From assembly GCF_937859865.1 (NCBI RefSeq), contig NZ_CALMAT010000130.1, positions 1 to 64,000 of the forward strand: a stretch of 64,000 nucleotides of DNA, read 5' to 3'. The translations under genes and the position numbers were made by a program. Under the pieces are notes generated by a model. The model was given only the letters and a program-made list of their open reading frames with translations. It was not told where the DNA came from and made no database searches. Below are positions 10,802 through 21,148 of this stretch, one piece after another. This DNA comes from an uncultured Mucilaginibacter sp. (GTDB lineage: Bacteria > Bacteroidota > Bacteroidia > Sphingobacteriales > Sphingobacteriaceae). Within the stretch, counting starts at the first letter, position 1; each line of letters opens with the position of its first letter.

Positions 10802-11533
10802 TTAGCCTGCCGTTTGTGGTTTTGGCGATGCTTCTTTTGCCCTATAAAAATCAAGCACCAACTGGTCTATGTTGCCGTAGCGGTATTTTTTATTCTTTAT
10901 TTTTTCTACAATTTCGGGCTGGCTGGCCATAATTTCGCTCATAATTTCCACAAAATTATCTTTGCGCAGTTCGGTCAAACTGTTCGGGTCATCGCCGTAA
11001 TAATAAACGGGTTTGCTTTTTCCGCCGCCACCGCCCAGGTTAATGCCCAAACCGCCACCAATGCCGCTGCCAAAACTGCCGCCGCCAATACCCAAACTTG
11101 GCCTGATGCCGGGCGACATGCCACGGCCTCCAGGTGCGCCGCCGGTTGTGGCGTACAGTTTCGTCGGTTCGTTTACCAAAACTTTTACAAAATCAATGCT
11201 TCTGCCAGTCCAAACACCTGTCCGTGGCGCATGTGCAACCGTAAAACTGTCTCTTCCGGCAACAAAAGAGTGCACCATCGAAGCGGTTAACTTCTCTTTT
11301 TCTTCGCCTTTGTCTTTTCTAAACAAAATAAAACCTTCGCTGTCTTGCGGGCTTCTTCCCGACGGGCTAACAACAATTTGTCCGGGTACTTTTTTGCCGT
11401 TGGCATCATAAAAATAACCGTCGTCCCATTGGTTCAAACCCAATTGTGCCGAAGCTGAAAGGGCAGTCAGCAAAAACAAGCCTGTTAAAAAAGGTAAGCG
11501 CATTGTGTGTAATTTAATTTCAGGAATAACCAT
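10802..11533 (-). CDS. Secreted Gly-rich hypothetical protein
   Basis: Signal peptide (FLTGLFLLTALSASAQ) and Gly-rich segment; actual start probably the internal MRLPFLTGL. Confidence 0.6.
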   Translation of the reverse strand: MVIPEIKLHTMRLPFLTGLFLLTALSASAQLGLNQWDDGYFYDANGKKVPGQIVVSPSGRSPQDSEGFILFRKDKGEEKEKLTASMVHSFVAGRDSFTVAHAPRTGVWTGRSIDFVKVLVNEPTKLYATTGGAPGGRGMSPGIRPSLGIGGGSFGSGIGGGLGINLGGGGGKSKPVYYYGDDPNSLTELRKDNFVEIMSEIMASQPEIVEKIKNKKYRYGNIDQLVLDFYRAKEASPKPQTAG

Positions 11534-11664
11534 GATTTTTTGCTTTTATTATGCTTGCTCAGACTGTTGTTTTTGTAAAACGTTTATGGCAGTTTAAAAT
11601 TTTTGTTTTTTGGGGAAAGGATTGCTTTGAATTGCCTTTATTTTGCACCAAAATTAAAATCAGG

Positions 11665-12684
11665 ATGACTGTTGATTTAAGAAGCGATACCGTAACCAAA
11701 CCCACGCCAGGAATGTTGGAAGCGATGTGGAGCGCCAAAGTAGGCGACGATGTTTACGGCGAAGACGAAACCGTGAACGCACTGGAAGCCAAAGCTGCGG
11801 CGATGTTTGGGATGGAAGCCGCCATTTTTTGCCCTTCGGGAACGATGACGAACCAGATTGCCATCAAATGTTTTACACAACCTATGGACGAACTGATTGC
11901 CGACCAAACCGCGCACGTTTACCGGTACGAAGGCGGCGGGATTGCCTTTAATTCGGCTGTTTCTACACGTTTGTTAAACGGCGAACGCGGTATTTTAACG
12001 CCGGAAATGATCGAACCGGAAATTAACGACCCAAACAATATTCATTTCCCGCACACAACTTTAGTCGTTTTAGAAAACACGGTAAACAAAGGCGGCGGCA
12101 ATTGTTATCGCTTAGAACAAATCAAACCAATTGCAAATTTATGTGCTAAAAGAAGCATTAAATTACATTTAGACGGCGCACGGATTTTTAACGCTTTAAC
12201 TTTCACCAAAAACAAAGCCGCGGATTACGGACAGTATTTTGACGGGATTTCCGTTTGCCTTTCCAAAGGTTTGGGCGCGCCGGTTGGTTCTGTTTTGTTG
12301 GCCGATAAAAAAAGCATTGCGCAGGCCCGCCGCATCCGCAAAGTTTTAGGCGGAGGGATGCGTCAGGCCGGTTTTTTGGCTGCCGCCGGGATTTATGCTT
12401 TGGATAATCATGTTGAACGTTTGCAGCAAGACCATGACCACGCTAAATTATTGGAAGAAACTTTATTAAACTGCAAATGGGTTACCGGTGTTTTGAAAGT
12501 AGAAACCAATCTTGTCATTTTTGATACGGTAAAAGAAGCATCCTATTATCTGCAAAAATTAGCTGAAAAAGGGATCAAAGCTTCTGCCAATGATGTGCGC
12601 CGCATCCGTTTTGTAACGCATTTGGATGTTAGTCCGGATCAAATTCAATATACAATTGAAGCTTTAAAAAGTCTAAACGAATAA
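11665..12684 (+). CDS. Threonine aldolase family PLP-dependent enzyme
   Basis: MTVDLRSDTVTKPTPGMLEAM; AAIFCPSGTMTNQIAI; KLHLDGARIFNA. Confidence 0.92.
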   Translation: MTVDLRSDTVTKPTPGMLEAMWSAKVGDDVYGEDETVNALEAKAAAMFGMEAAIFCPSGTMTNQIAIKCFTQPMDELIADQTAHVYRYEGGGIAFNSAVSTRLLNGERGILTPEMIEPEINDPNNIHFPHTTLVVLENTVNKGGGNCYRLEQIKPIANLCAKRSIKLHLDGARIFNALTFTKNKAADYGQYFDGISVCLSKGLGAPVGSVLLADKKSIAQARRIRKVLGGGMRQAGFLAAAGIYALDNHVERLQQDHDHAKLLEETLLNCKWVTGVLKVETNLVIFDTVKEASYYLQKLAEKGIKASANDVRRIRFVTHLDVSPDQIQYTIEALKSLNE

Positions 12685-12695
12685 GCGAAGAAAAA

Positions 12696-13589
12696 ATGGA
12701 ATATTCCAAGTTGGGAAAATCAGATTTGTTGGTCAGCAAAATTGGTTTCGGTTGCATGTCGCTTCGCGGAAATACTGATGACAATAAAACTTTGCTAAAC
12801 AAAGCATTGCAATTGGGCATCAATTATTTTGATACGGCCGATTTGTATGAAGACGGCGAAAACGAATCCAAAATTGGAACTTTGCTTAAACCCAACCGAA
12901 AAGATATTGTATTGGCCACCAAAGTTGGAAACCAAAAACAAGCCGATGGCAGCACAACTTGGAACGCAAGTAAAGCTTACATTTTGCAAGCTGCGAATAA
13001 AAGTTTAAAGCGTTTGCAAACCGACTACATTGATTTATACCAATTGCACGGTGGAACAATTGAAGATAATATTGACGAAACGATTGAAGCTTTTGAATTG
13101 TTGAAACAGCAAGGCAAAATAAGATATTATGGTAATTCTTCCATCCGGCCAAATGTAATCCGCGAAATTGTTGGCAAATCAAATATTACAAGTGTGATGA
13201 TGCAATACAGTTTGTTGGACAGACGGCCGGAAGAAACTTGTTTTGAGCTGCTCGAAAAAAACCAAATCAGCGTGGTAACCCGCGGCAGCGTTGCGCAAGG
13301 TTTATTGGTTGATAAACCTGCAAAACCGTATTTAAACTTCACTGAAAAAGAGGTGGTAAAAACAGTATTGGCCATTCAACAAATTGCTGGCAAAACCAAA
13401 AGTAAAGCACAAGTTGCGTTGCAATTTGCTTTGGCACCAAAAGTTGTTGCCAGTGCGGTAATTGGAATCAGGACGGTTGCACAATTGGAAGATGTGGTTG
13501 CAACTTTGAATGTTCCGCAACTTAAACCAGGTGAATTGGATTATTTAAAAAATGCAATTGAACCAAATAAATATGAACAGCATCGGTAG
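12696..13589 (+). CDS. Aldo/keto reductase
   Basis: KIGFGCMSLRGN, NYFDTADLYEDGENE, TDYIDLYQLHG. Confidence 0.93.
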   Translation: MEYSKLGKSDLLVSKIGFGCMSLRGNTDDNKTLLNKALQLGINYFDTADLYEDGENESKIGTLLKPNRKDIVLATKVGNQKQADGSTTWNASKAYILQAANKSLKRLQTDYIDLYQLHGGTIEDNIDETIEAFELLKQQGKIRYYGNSSIRPNVIREIVGKSNITSVMMQYSLLDRRPEETCFELLEKNQISVVTRGSVAQGLLVDKPAKPYLNFTEKEVVKTVLAIQQIAGKTKSKAQVALQFALAPKVVASAVIGIRTVAQLEDVVATLNVPQLKPGELDYLKNAIEPNKYEQHR

Positions 13590-13593
13590 CTTG

Positions 13594-13605
13594 ATACTGT
13601 TTTTA
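13594..13605 (-). repeat. Solo ACAG-variant element
   Basis: GATACTGTTTTTACCGGCATAATTTTG. Confidence 0.7.
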
Positions 13606-13671
13606 CCGGCATAATTTTGATATTCAAATTTTCTGTTCTTGCAATTGTCCAATGGTGATTAAAGTAATTGT

Positions 13672-14577
13672 ATGAAATTTAACCAGCAAACAACTTTAGA
13701 TACTTTTTTAAATATTTTGTTTGAACGTTATCAGTCAAAAGTTCCGGCGGTAAACCAAATTACGGAAGCTTTGATTAAACGGGGCGTGGTTAATTCTCAG
13801 CAGGAAATTGTAAACGATCATATCGCTTTTCGCACGTTGCGTGTCCCACATTTGGGCATTGCTTCTTTCGAAAAAATATTTTTGCACCACGGTTACCAAA
13901 AGCGCGATTATTATTATTTTGAAGGAAAGAAACTGAATGCTTATTGGTATGCGCCGCCTTCTCCAACTTATCCGCGCATTTTTATTAGTGAATTAATTGT
14001 TGATGAACTTTCCACTCATGCACAAGAAACAATTTATCGTTACACCAATGAAATAAATTTTGATCCTGCCGATCAGTTGGATTTAAATAACGGGCAAGAA
14101 ATTGGCGAGTTTTTCCACCAATCTTTGTGGACATTGCCAACTAAGCAGGATTATTTAACCTTGTTGGAAGAAAGCGAATATGCGGCCTGGGTAATTTACA
14201 ACCGCTATTATCTAAACCATTACACCATCAGCGTACATGCTTTAAAAACAGGCTACAATACAATTTTGGAATTTGATAATTTTGTGGAAGGCTTAGGCAT
14301 CAAACTCAATACTGCGGGCGGAAAAATAAAAACAAGTGCCGATGGATTGTTGCTGCAAAGCAGTACGGTAGCCGAAATGCAGGAAGCAACTTTTGCCGCC
14401 GGCGAAACTTTAAACATTGCAGGAAGTTATGTAGAATTTGCAGAGCGCAAGGTTTTGCCAGAGTTTAAAAATTTGCCGATAAAAGAAGTACAAGCTTGGC
14501 ACCGCCGTGATGGTTTTGAAACCAATAATGCCGATAAGATTTTTGAGAGCACTTATATTGGGCAGGTTAAAGGTTGA
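13672..14577 (+). CDS. DUF1338-family protein (2-oxoadipate dioxygenase/decarboxylase-like)
   Basis: DHIAFRTLRVPHLGI, RIFISELIVDELS, HYTISVHALK; recognised family. Confidence 0.8.
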   Translation: MKFNQQTTLDTFLNILFERYQSKVPAVNQITEALIKRGVVNSQQEIVNDHIAFRTLRVPHLGIASFEKIFLHHGYQKRDYYYFEGKKLNAYWYAPPSPTYPRIFISELIVDELSTHAQETIYRYTNEINFDPADQLDLNNGQEIGEFFHQSLWTLPTKQDYLTLLEESEYAAWVIYNRYYLNHYTISVHALKTGYNTILEFDNFVEGLGIKLNTAGGKIKTSADGLLLQSSTVAEMQEATFAAGETLNIAGSYVEFAERKVLPEFKNLPIKEVQAWHRRDGFETNNADKIFESTYIGQVKG

Positions 14578-14603
14578 TGGAAAATTAACTGTTAATTGTT
14601 TCT

Positions 14604-15107
14604 TTATTCGTTATCAAGTTCTTTTAAAAAATCTTCCAGTGAAGTTGAATTGTTTTTTCCTTCTTCCGGTGTCATATTTTCATATTCTTCTGCCGTTTTT
14701 TTAATTTCTGAAAGTTGCTTTTGGATTTCATTTTCGTCAAAACCCATAAAAGTCATTTCGTACAAACAATGGCTGATAATTTCTAATTCGTTAAATTGAT
14801 TTAAAGCGTTGCTGCTAACGGTCATTCCCAACCATTCTGTCCAGGGTACAAATTCAATAGCCAAACCTTCTGTTGGATTGTCTTTTTTTAATCCCGAAAC
14901 AGCAACATAACTTTCTTCATTGGTTTCATCGTCATAACATTGCTGCAATACAATTTCAATAGCACTATCAGATGGTTCCATTTGTAGAAGAATGTCATAT
15001 ACTTTTTCGTATGCTGTTAAACTTTCTTTTTGGTTTGGATAAAGGCTCGTTAAAGTTATGGAAATACTTAACCAATTATTGGTTTCTATCAATTCATTAA
15101 ATTGCAT
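14604..15107 (-). CDS. Hypothetical acidic protein
   Basis: Uninterrupted 167-codon ORF in an otherwise empty gap. Confidence 0.6.
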   Translation of the reverse strand: MQFNELIETNNWLSISITLTSLYPNQKESLTAYEKVYDILLQMEPSDSAIEIVLQQCYDDETNEESYVAVSGLKKDNPTEGLAIEFVPWTEWLGMTVSSNALNQFNELEIISHCLYEMTFMGFDENEIQKQLSEIKKTAEEYENMTPEEGKNNSTSLEDFLKELDNE

Positions 15108-15370
15108 ATAGTTTGGTTTAAATCAATGCCAAGAAATAAAAGGAGTTATTTTGTACAATTCAAAAAATATTCATCTTAATTTATTAAACGCTATCAAATA
15201 AAAAACTATACAATTTTTAACAAAAAGTCGATTGAAATATCTTCATCCATCAATAGCTAGTGTATTCCGTAGCCTAATGGAGAAATTTCAAATAGGTTTC
15301 TTTGAATTTCAGTTGCAGATTTTGTAAAAAGAAAAACAAGTATCTACTTCTCAAATCGTTTAATAAAAAA

Positions 15371-15398
15371 AAGCTGAAACTCTCGTTCCAGCTTTTTT
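15371..15398. terminator. Terminator hairpin
   Basis: AAAAAAGCTGAAACTCTCGTTCCAGCTTTTTTT. Confidence 0.7.
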
Positions 15399-15408
15399 TA
15401 AAAACTCA

Positions 15409-15438
15409 ATACTCTTTTTATCCCCCTAAAAACAGTAT
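15409..15438. repeat. Paired variant element, 30 bp
   Basis: ATACTCTTTTTATCCCCCTAAAAACAGTAT. Confidence 0.65.
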
Positions 15439-16460
15439 CATCCAATCTTCCGGTCACTTCCTTGCCGTTCTACCATCCAGCCCGGATATTCTTGTGGCAA
15501 AGCACTTACTTCATCAATCTTTTTCAATTCATCTGAAGTTAAAGTAAGTTCGGTGGAATGCAAGTTGGATTTCAATTGTTCCGGGTTTTTTGCACCGATA
15601 ATGGTACTGGTAACGCCCGATTGTTGCCGAACCCAAGCCAGCGCAATTTCGGCTGCTTTAACATCGTATTGCTGGCCTACTTCGTTTAGCACATCAATAA
15701 TAGCGTAACCTTTTTCTTTATTTACCGGCGGGAAATCAAAACTGTCGCGACGTGAGTTGCCTGCCTTTTCAGTTTCCCTTGTATATTTTCCGGAAAGGAA
15801 ACCACCAGCCAGCGGACTCCAAGGCATCACGCCAATATTTTCGGCTTTGGCTAAAGGCAAAATTTCGCGTTCAATATCTCGGCCAGAAAGCGAATAGAAG
15901 TATTGCATGCCCACAAACTTGTTCCAACCGTGTTTTTCGGCAATTCCTAAACCTTTCATCACCATCCATGCCGGCCAATTGCATACGGCTACATAACGCA
16001 CTTTTCCGGAGAGTACGATGTCGTTTAGCGAACGCATAATTTCTTCAATCGGCGTTAAAGGGTCAACGCCGTGAACGTACAAAATGTCAATATGCTCCAC
16101 CTGCAAACGCTGCAAACTTTCATCCACAGAAGCAAAAATATGGTAGCGCGACAAGCCCACCTGGTTTTTGCCTTCGCCCATTTTGCCACGCACTTTGGTC
16201 GCGATTACCAAATCGTTTCGGTTCAAACCTAAATCTTTAATGGCTTGGCCCAGCATTTTTTCTGATTGGCCGAACGAATAAACATTGGCGGTATCAATAA
16301 AATTGATGCCTGCATCCACCACTTGTTTCATCATATCGTTTGCCCCGGCCTGTTCCACGCCACCGATAGCCGCCCACATTCCGCCTGAACCGAAAGTCAT
16401 GGTTCCAAAACAAATCTCGGAAACTAACAAACCTGTATTACTTAAAACGTTGTATTTCAT
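15438..16460 (-). CDS. Aldo/keto reductase
   Basis: SEICFGTMTFGSGGMW; INFIDTANVYSFGQSE; IGVMPWSPLAGGFLSGKY. Confidence 0.93.
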   Translation of the reverse strand: MKYNVLSNTGLLVSEICFGTMTFGSGGMWAAIGGVEQAGANDMMKQVVDAGINFIDTANVYSFGQSEKMLGQAIKDLGLNRNDLVIATKVRGKMGEGKNQVGLSRYHIFASVDESLQRLQVEHIDILYVHGVDPLTPIEEIMRSLNDIVLSGKVRYVAVCNWPAWMVMKGLGIAEKHGWNKFVGMQYFYSLSGRDIEREILPLAKAENIGVMPWSPLAGGFLSGKYTRETEKAGNSRRDSFDFPPVNKEKGYAIIDVLNEVGQQYDVKAAEIALAWVRQQSGVTSTIIGAKNPEQLKSNLHSTELTLTSDELKKIDEVSALPQEYPGWMVERQGSDRKIG

Positions 16461-16461
16461 A

Positions 16462-16473
16462 ATGCTGTTTTTA
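16462..16473 (-). repeat. ACAG-variant element in the leader of the aldo/keto reductase
   Basis: Reverse complement ACGATAAAAACAGCATTATG(start). Confidence 0.7.
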
Positions 16474-16636
16474 TCGTATAAAAGTTTAACCTGTCAATGC
16501 TTGGTTTTGTTCTGAAAAAGCTTTCGGCGGTCAGCTATCAGCTTTCGGCCATCAACGATTAACCATAATCCATTAACAATCAACTATGAACCACTAACGT
16601 TAAAACCTATCAGCAAATATTCCGTTTATTAGCATC

Positions 16637-17722
16637 ATGCAGCAACTCCGTAAACAGTTAGATAAAATTGGCCGCGACCCGCAAATTACCGCCAAAGCCG
16701 TAGGTTTAAGATATGTAAACGATTCTTCGCCAGGTTATACCCGCGAAAAAGTAGGCGAGGAATACATTTTTAAGGATGCAAAAGGGGCAGTGGTAGAAGA
16801 TGAAGAGCTGTTGGAACGTTTCCGCAAACTCATTATTCCGCCAGCTTATACCGATGTCTGGATTTGCCCTTATGAAAACGGGCATTTGCAGTTTACGGGC
16901 GTGGATGCGGCGGGGCGGAAGCAATACCGTTACCATGCCGATTGGAACAAGATCCGCAACCAATCCAAATACCACCGCATGGAAGTTTTTGCCAACCATA
17001 TCCCAAAAATCCGGGAAGTGATTGACCGGGATTTGGCACGAAAAAAATTAGACAAGCAAAAAGTGTTGGCTTTGGTGGTGAGGGTGATGGAACTGACGCA
17101 CATCCGCATCGGCAACGAAAACTACCGCGAATTGTACGGCTCTTATGGTTTAACTACCCTGAACGATGAACACGTAGAAATTGAAGGCGGAACCGTAAAG
17201 TTTGGTTTTAAAGGGAAAAAAGGCGTTTATCACGATTTAAAATTAGAAAGTAAAAAGTTGGCCAAGCTGATTAAACAATGCCAGGATATTCCCGGCCAAG
17301 AGTTGTTTCAGTATTATGATGAAGACGGCAACCCGCAGGATATTAAAAGCGACGATGTAAACGCCTATTTAAAAGAAATTACGGGCGAGGATTTTACGGC
17401 GAAAGATTTTAGGACCTGGAGCGGAAGCGTACATGCTTTGTATGCGTTTAAAGCAGCAGGCGGGTTTGAAACGACCACGCAATGCAAAAAAAATATCAAA
17501 AGTGTTTTGGATGACGTGGCTTTTCATTTAGGCAACACGCGTACGGTCTGTAAAAAATATTACGTGCACCCAACCTTAATTAAGAGTTATGAAGAAGGCC
17601 GGATCGAGCGTTACTTAGAACAGATCACCGAAGACAAACCACTTTCTGAACCAGGTTTGAACCAGGCCGAAAAGGTTTTGCTGGAACTGATCGGCAAAGA
17701 AAAAATTGCAGAAGCTTTGTAA
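16637..17722 (+). CDS. DNA topoisomerase IB (poxvirus type)
   Basis: IPPAYTDVWICP, GRKQYRYHADWNKIRNQSKYHRM, RIGNENYRELYGSYGLTTL, KDFRTWSGS. Confidence 0.94.
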   Translation: MQQLRKQLDKIGRDPQITAKAVGLRYVNDSSPGYTREKVGEEYIFKDAKGAVVEDEELLERFRKLIIPPAYTDVWICPYENGHLQFTGVDAAGRKQYRYHADWNKIRNQSKYHRMEVFANHIPKIREVIDRDLARKKLDKQKVLALVVRVMELTHIRIGNENYRELYGSYGLTTLNDEHVEIEGGTVKFGFKGKKGVYHDLKLESKKLAKLIKQCQDIPGQELFQYYDEDGNPQDIKSDDVNAYLKEITGEDFTAKDFRTWSGSVHALYAFKAAGGFETTTQCKKNIKSVLDDVAFHLGNTRTVCKKYYVHPTLIKSYEEGRIERYLEQITEDKPLSEPGLNQAEKVLLELIGKEKIAEAL

Positions 17723-17735
17723 GAATTTATAGGGG

Positions 17736-17747
17736 TAAAAACAGTAT
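17736..17747 (+). repeat. ACAG-variant element 3' of topoisomerase IB
   Basis: GAATTTATAGGGGTAAAAACAGTATC. Confidence 0.7.
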
Positions 17748-17749
17748 CT

Positions 17750-17783
17750 GTATTATTTAAGCTGAAAATAGCTTAAATAATAC
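17750..17783. terminator. AT-rich perfect 14-bp hairpin downstream of topoisomerase IB (possible terminator)
   Basis: GTATTATTTAAGCT-GAAAAT-AGCTTAAATAATAC; weak T tract. Confidence 0.5.
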
Positions 17784-17932
17784 TTGCTGTTCTTTTGATC
17801 TTTGGCCATAAAGGGTAATTCTGTGCTTTATTTCTGCCAAACACTTTCAAAATTTAACTACTGTTGCTAATAATAAAACAATAAATGCTTTTAAGCATAG
17901 ATTTTTCTTTTTTATTAAAAAAATTGTAAAAA

Positions 17933-17965
17933 TTTGATGGCAAATTCAATTTAAACATAACTTTG
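17933..17965 (+). promoter_or_regulatory. Bacteroidota-type promoter for susC
   Basis: TTTG (17933-17936), 21 nt spacer, TAACTTTG (17958-17965) fits -33 TTTG / -7 TAnnTTTG. Confidence 0.6.
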
Positions 17966-18009
17966 TTTTAGTTTTAACAAATTTTTAACATTTGTATTCT
18001 AAAACAAGT

Positions 18010-21000
18010 ATGAAAAAACTTCTATTTTTTCTTTTATCGTTTACGGCTTCGCTAACTGTTTTTGCCCAAAACCGAACGATTACAGGTGTAATAACCGATG
18101 CAAAAGACGGTTCAGGTTTGCCTGGGGTTAGTGTTACCGTAAAAGAAATCCCAACGATAGGGACACAAACAGATGCAACTGGGAAGTACAGCATTTCTGT
18201 TCCTGCCAATGCCAAAACCCTCATTATAAATTATATTGGGTTTGGTACGCAACAATTACCCATTACCGGAAGTGTGCTTAATACAGCCATTCGCGAAAAT
18301 GCACAGCAATTATCAGAAGTGGTGGTGGTGGGTTATGGCACGCAAACCCGGCAATCGGTAACCGGTTCGATAGCTGGCGTTACGGCAAAAGACATCGCCG
18401 AAACACCCGTGCCAAGTGTTGAACAGGCTATCCAGGGCAAAATCCCGGGTGTGGCCATCCAATCCAACAATGGTAAATTAGGGCAGGGGATACAAATACG
18501 GGTAAGGGGCACTTCCTCTTTATCTGCCAGCAACCAGCCTTTGTATGTTGTTGATGGTATCCCGATTACTTCTTCCAGCCAATCAGGCACAGATGCGCCA
18601 ACCAACCCGATAGCCGACATTAATTTTAACGATGTTGAATCATTGGAAGTGTTAAAAGATGCTTCGGCATCTGCTATTTATGGTGCAAGGGCTTCCAACG
18701 GTGTTGTTTTGATCACCACAAAAAAAGGCAGGGCAGGCACGCCGCGCATCAATTTTACCGCACAATTTGGCGACAGCCAGCCTTCCAGACACCGCGATTT
18801 TTTAAACGCTTCGCAGTATGTGCAATTGGAAGAAAGGGCTGGGCTGGGGGCTGCTACACAGGATTTTAACGCCGGTTATTTTTCAACCTTGGCAGATGCA
18901 CAAAGCTATTACAAATCCTACGTAGATCGTCGCCTTACGCGTTACGCCGCCGGAAGCACCAACTGGCAAACGTCAGCCGTAAACACAGATTGGGAAAAAC
19001 TTGCTTTTCAAAAAGCGCCGCAATCGCAATATGATTTAAACCTGTCTGGCGGAACCGATAAAACAACTTATTACATCGGCGGCCAGTATTTGAACCAGGA
19101 CGGTATTTTAATCGGCAATAATTTTAAAAGATATTCCGGCAGGATCAACCTGGACAGCAAGATGTACAAAAATTTTACGGTGGGCATGAACCTGAGCTTT
19201 ACCAGGACGATCAACAACCGCGTATCTAACGATGATGCTTTTTCTACCCCGTTGCAAGATGTGGCTTTGTCGCCCATTACTCCGCAATTTGACCCGAGAA
19301 CAGGCTTGTTAAGCGGTACTTTGCCAAACGGTGTTTCCAGTACTTCAACTTTGGGCGGCACGCTGGCCAGTACCTACCCGGTTTATTATAACCCATTGTT
19401 AAGCCTTGGCAATGCTTCTTTTATCACCAATGTTTATCACACTTTAGGCAATGTTTACGGCGATCTTAAAATTGCCAAAGGTTTTTCTTTCCGTACCGAG
19501 TTTGGGATTGATCAGATCAACCAAAACGAAGACAGCTATTACAACAGTTTGACTTTCAGGAATACCGGTACGGCCAATGGTTCCGGCTCAGATGGTTATA
19601 ACCAGGTTTTAAACTATACCACCAACAATTACTTTACCTATAAAAACACTTTTGGCGATAACCACATTGTTGATTTTACAGGCGGCATGAGCTACCAGCT
19701 TTCGCAAACCAACTATAACCTGGCAACGGGCACACAGTTTCCTTCCGATGCTTACCGCACTATATCTTCGGCTGCGGTAACAACAGGCTCTTCCGGAAGT
19801 ACAAATTATAGTTTTGTGGGCTACTTTTTGAGGGGAAATTATGCTTATAAAAACAAATATTTAGTTTCTGCAAGTATCCGCGAAGACGGTTCTTCCCGTT
19901 TTGGCAAAGGCAATAAATATGGTGTTTATCCGGCTGGGTCTATCGGCTGGGTTTTAACAGAAGAAGATTTTTTGAAACCGGTAACTGCTTTAAGCAATTT
20001 AAAAATCAGGTTGAGTTACGGGCTGACCGGCAATGCAGAAATTTCCAACTATGCAGCTTTAGGGTTGTTTACCGGTACGGCCAGTTACAACGGTGTTGCT
20101 GGCCAGGCAATCACACAAATAGCCAATCCGAATTTGAAATGGGAATCTACCGCACAGTTTGATGCCGGTTTAGATTTTGGTTTGTTCAATAACCGTTTGT
20201 CCGGTTCGTTTGATTTTTATCGCAAAAACACCTATGACCTTTTGTTTAATGTGAATGTTCCGGGTACTTCCGGTTTTTCTACCCAATATCAAAATGCAGG
20301 CAAATTGTACAACCAGGGTTTAGAGTTTGGCTTATCCACACAAAACTTAGTGGGCAAGTTTAAGTGGTCAACTTCTGCCAATATCGCTTACAACAAAAAC
20401 GTGGTTACCGATGTAGGCGGGCAAATTTTGGGCACGAATGACCTGAACCGTGTACTTGAAGGGCAGCCAATCGGCGTTTTTTATGGAAGGGAATATGCCG
20501 GTGTTGACCCTGCAAACGGCGACGCGATTTATTATTTAAATACCACTAACCCCGACGGAACCCGTAACCGCAGCACAACCAACAATTATAATGCTGCCCA
20601 AAACGTAGTGTTAGGAAACCCAACGCCAAAGATTAATTACGGTTTTACCAATAATTTTGCTTTTGCAGGTTTTGACCTGGCCGTTACTTTTCAGGGTGTT
20701 TATGGCAACAAAATTTACAACAGCGGCGGCCAGTATATGAGCGCCAATGCCAGCAACGGTTTTGACAACCAGACAACTGACCAGATGAACTACTGGAACA
20801 AACCAGGCGATATCACCGATGTGCCTGAGCCGCGTCTGTTTCAGGGAAATGGGATTGCAGCTTCCAGCCGTTATTTGTCCAACGGATCTTATTTAAGGTG
20901 TAAAATTGTTTCTTTCGGTTATAACCTGCCTAAAGAATGGCTTAGCAAAATCAATGTGGCCAGGGCAAGGGTTTTTATGAATGCTTATAACCTGTTTTTA

Positions 21001-21132
21001 GTAACCAAGTATAAAGGCTGGGACCCGGAAGTTAATGCTGATTACCAGGCTTCAAACATCAACCTCGGTGTTGATTTTTATTCGGCACCACAACCGCGCA
21101 CCATTACTTTCGGTTTAAATATTGGTTTGTAA
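18010..21132 (+). CDS. SusC/RagA-family TonB-linked outer membrane protein
   Basis: MKKLLFFLLSF signal; VVVGYGTQTRQSVTGSIAGV; LYVVDGIPI; SASAIYGARASNGVVLITTKKG. Confidence 0.97.
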   Translation: MKKLLFFLLSFTASLTVFAQNRTITGVITDAKDGSGLPGVSVTVKEIPTIGTQTDATGKYSISVPANAKTLIINYIGFGTQQLPITGSVLNTAIRENAQQLSEVVVVGYGTQTRQSVTGSIAGVTAKDIAETPVPSVEQAIQGKIPGVAIQSNNGKLGQGIQIRVRGTSSLSASNQPLYVVDGIPITSSSQSGTDAPTNPIADINFNDVESLEVLKDASASAIYGARASNGVVLITTKKGRAGTPRINFTAQFGDSQPSRHRDFLNASQYVQLEERAGLGAATQDFNAGYFSTLADAQSYYKSYVDRRLTRYAAGSTNWQTSAVNTDWEKLAFQKAPQSQYDLNLSGGTDKTTYYIGGQYLNQDGILIGNNFKRYSGRINLDSKMYKNFTVGMNLSFTRTINNRVSNDDAFSTPLQDVALSPITPQFDPRTGLLSGTLPNGVSSTSTLGGTLASTYPVYYNPLLSLGNASFITNVYHTLGNVYGDLKIAKGFSFRTEFGIDQINQNEDSYYNSLTFRNTGTANGSGSDGYNQVLNYTTNNYFTYKNTFGDNHIVDFTGGMSYQLSQTNYNLATGTQFPSDAYRTISSAAVTTGSSGSTNYSFVGYFLRGNYAYKNKYLVSASIREDGSSRFGKGNKYGVYPAGSIGWVLTEEDFLKPVTALSNLKIRLSYGLTGNAEISNYAALGLFTGTASYNGVAGQAITQIANPNLKWESTAQFDAGLDFGLFNNRLSGSFDFYRKNTYDLLFNVNVPGTSGFSTQYQNAGKLYNQGLEFGLSTQNLVGKFKWSTSANIAYNKNVVTDVGGQILGTNDLNRVLEGQPIGVFYGREYAGVDPANGDAIYYLNTTNPDGTRNRSTTNNYNAAQNVVLGNPTPKINYGFTNNFAFAGFDLAVTFQGVYGNKIYNSGGQYMSANASNGFDNQTTDQMNYWNKPGDITDVPEPRLFQGNGIAASSRYLSNGSYLRCKIVSFGYNLPKEWLSKINVARARVFMNAYNLFLVTKYKGWDPEVNADYQASNINLGVDFYSAPQPRTITFGLNIGL

Positions 21133-21148
21133 TCCCTCAACATAAACA

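Noticed and set aside
16504-16620. Degenerate CAGCTATCAGCTTTCGG / AACCATTAACAATCAAC segment as a tandem repeat
   Set aside because: Too degenerate to define a unit by eye; a similar fragment (GGTATCAGCTTTTGGGTATCGG) exists near 33418, but evidence is weak.
18000-18012. TAAAACAAGTATG at the susC start as a bona fide motif copy
   Set aside because: One mismatch to the GAAGTAT variant in an A-rich leader; kept only as a near-match and not counted.
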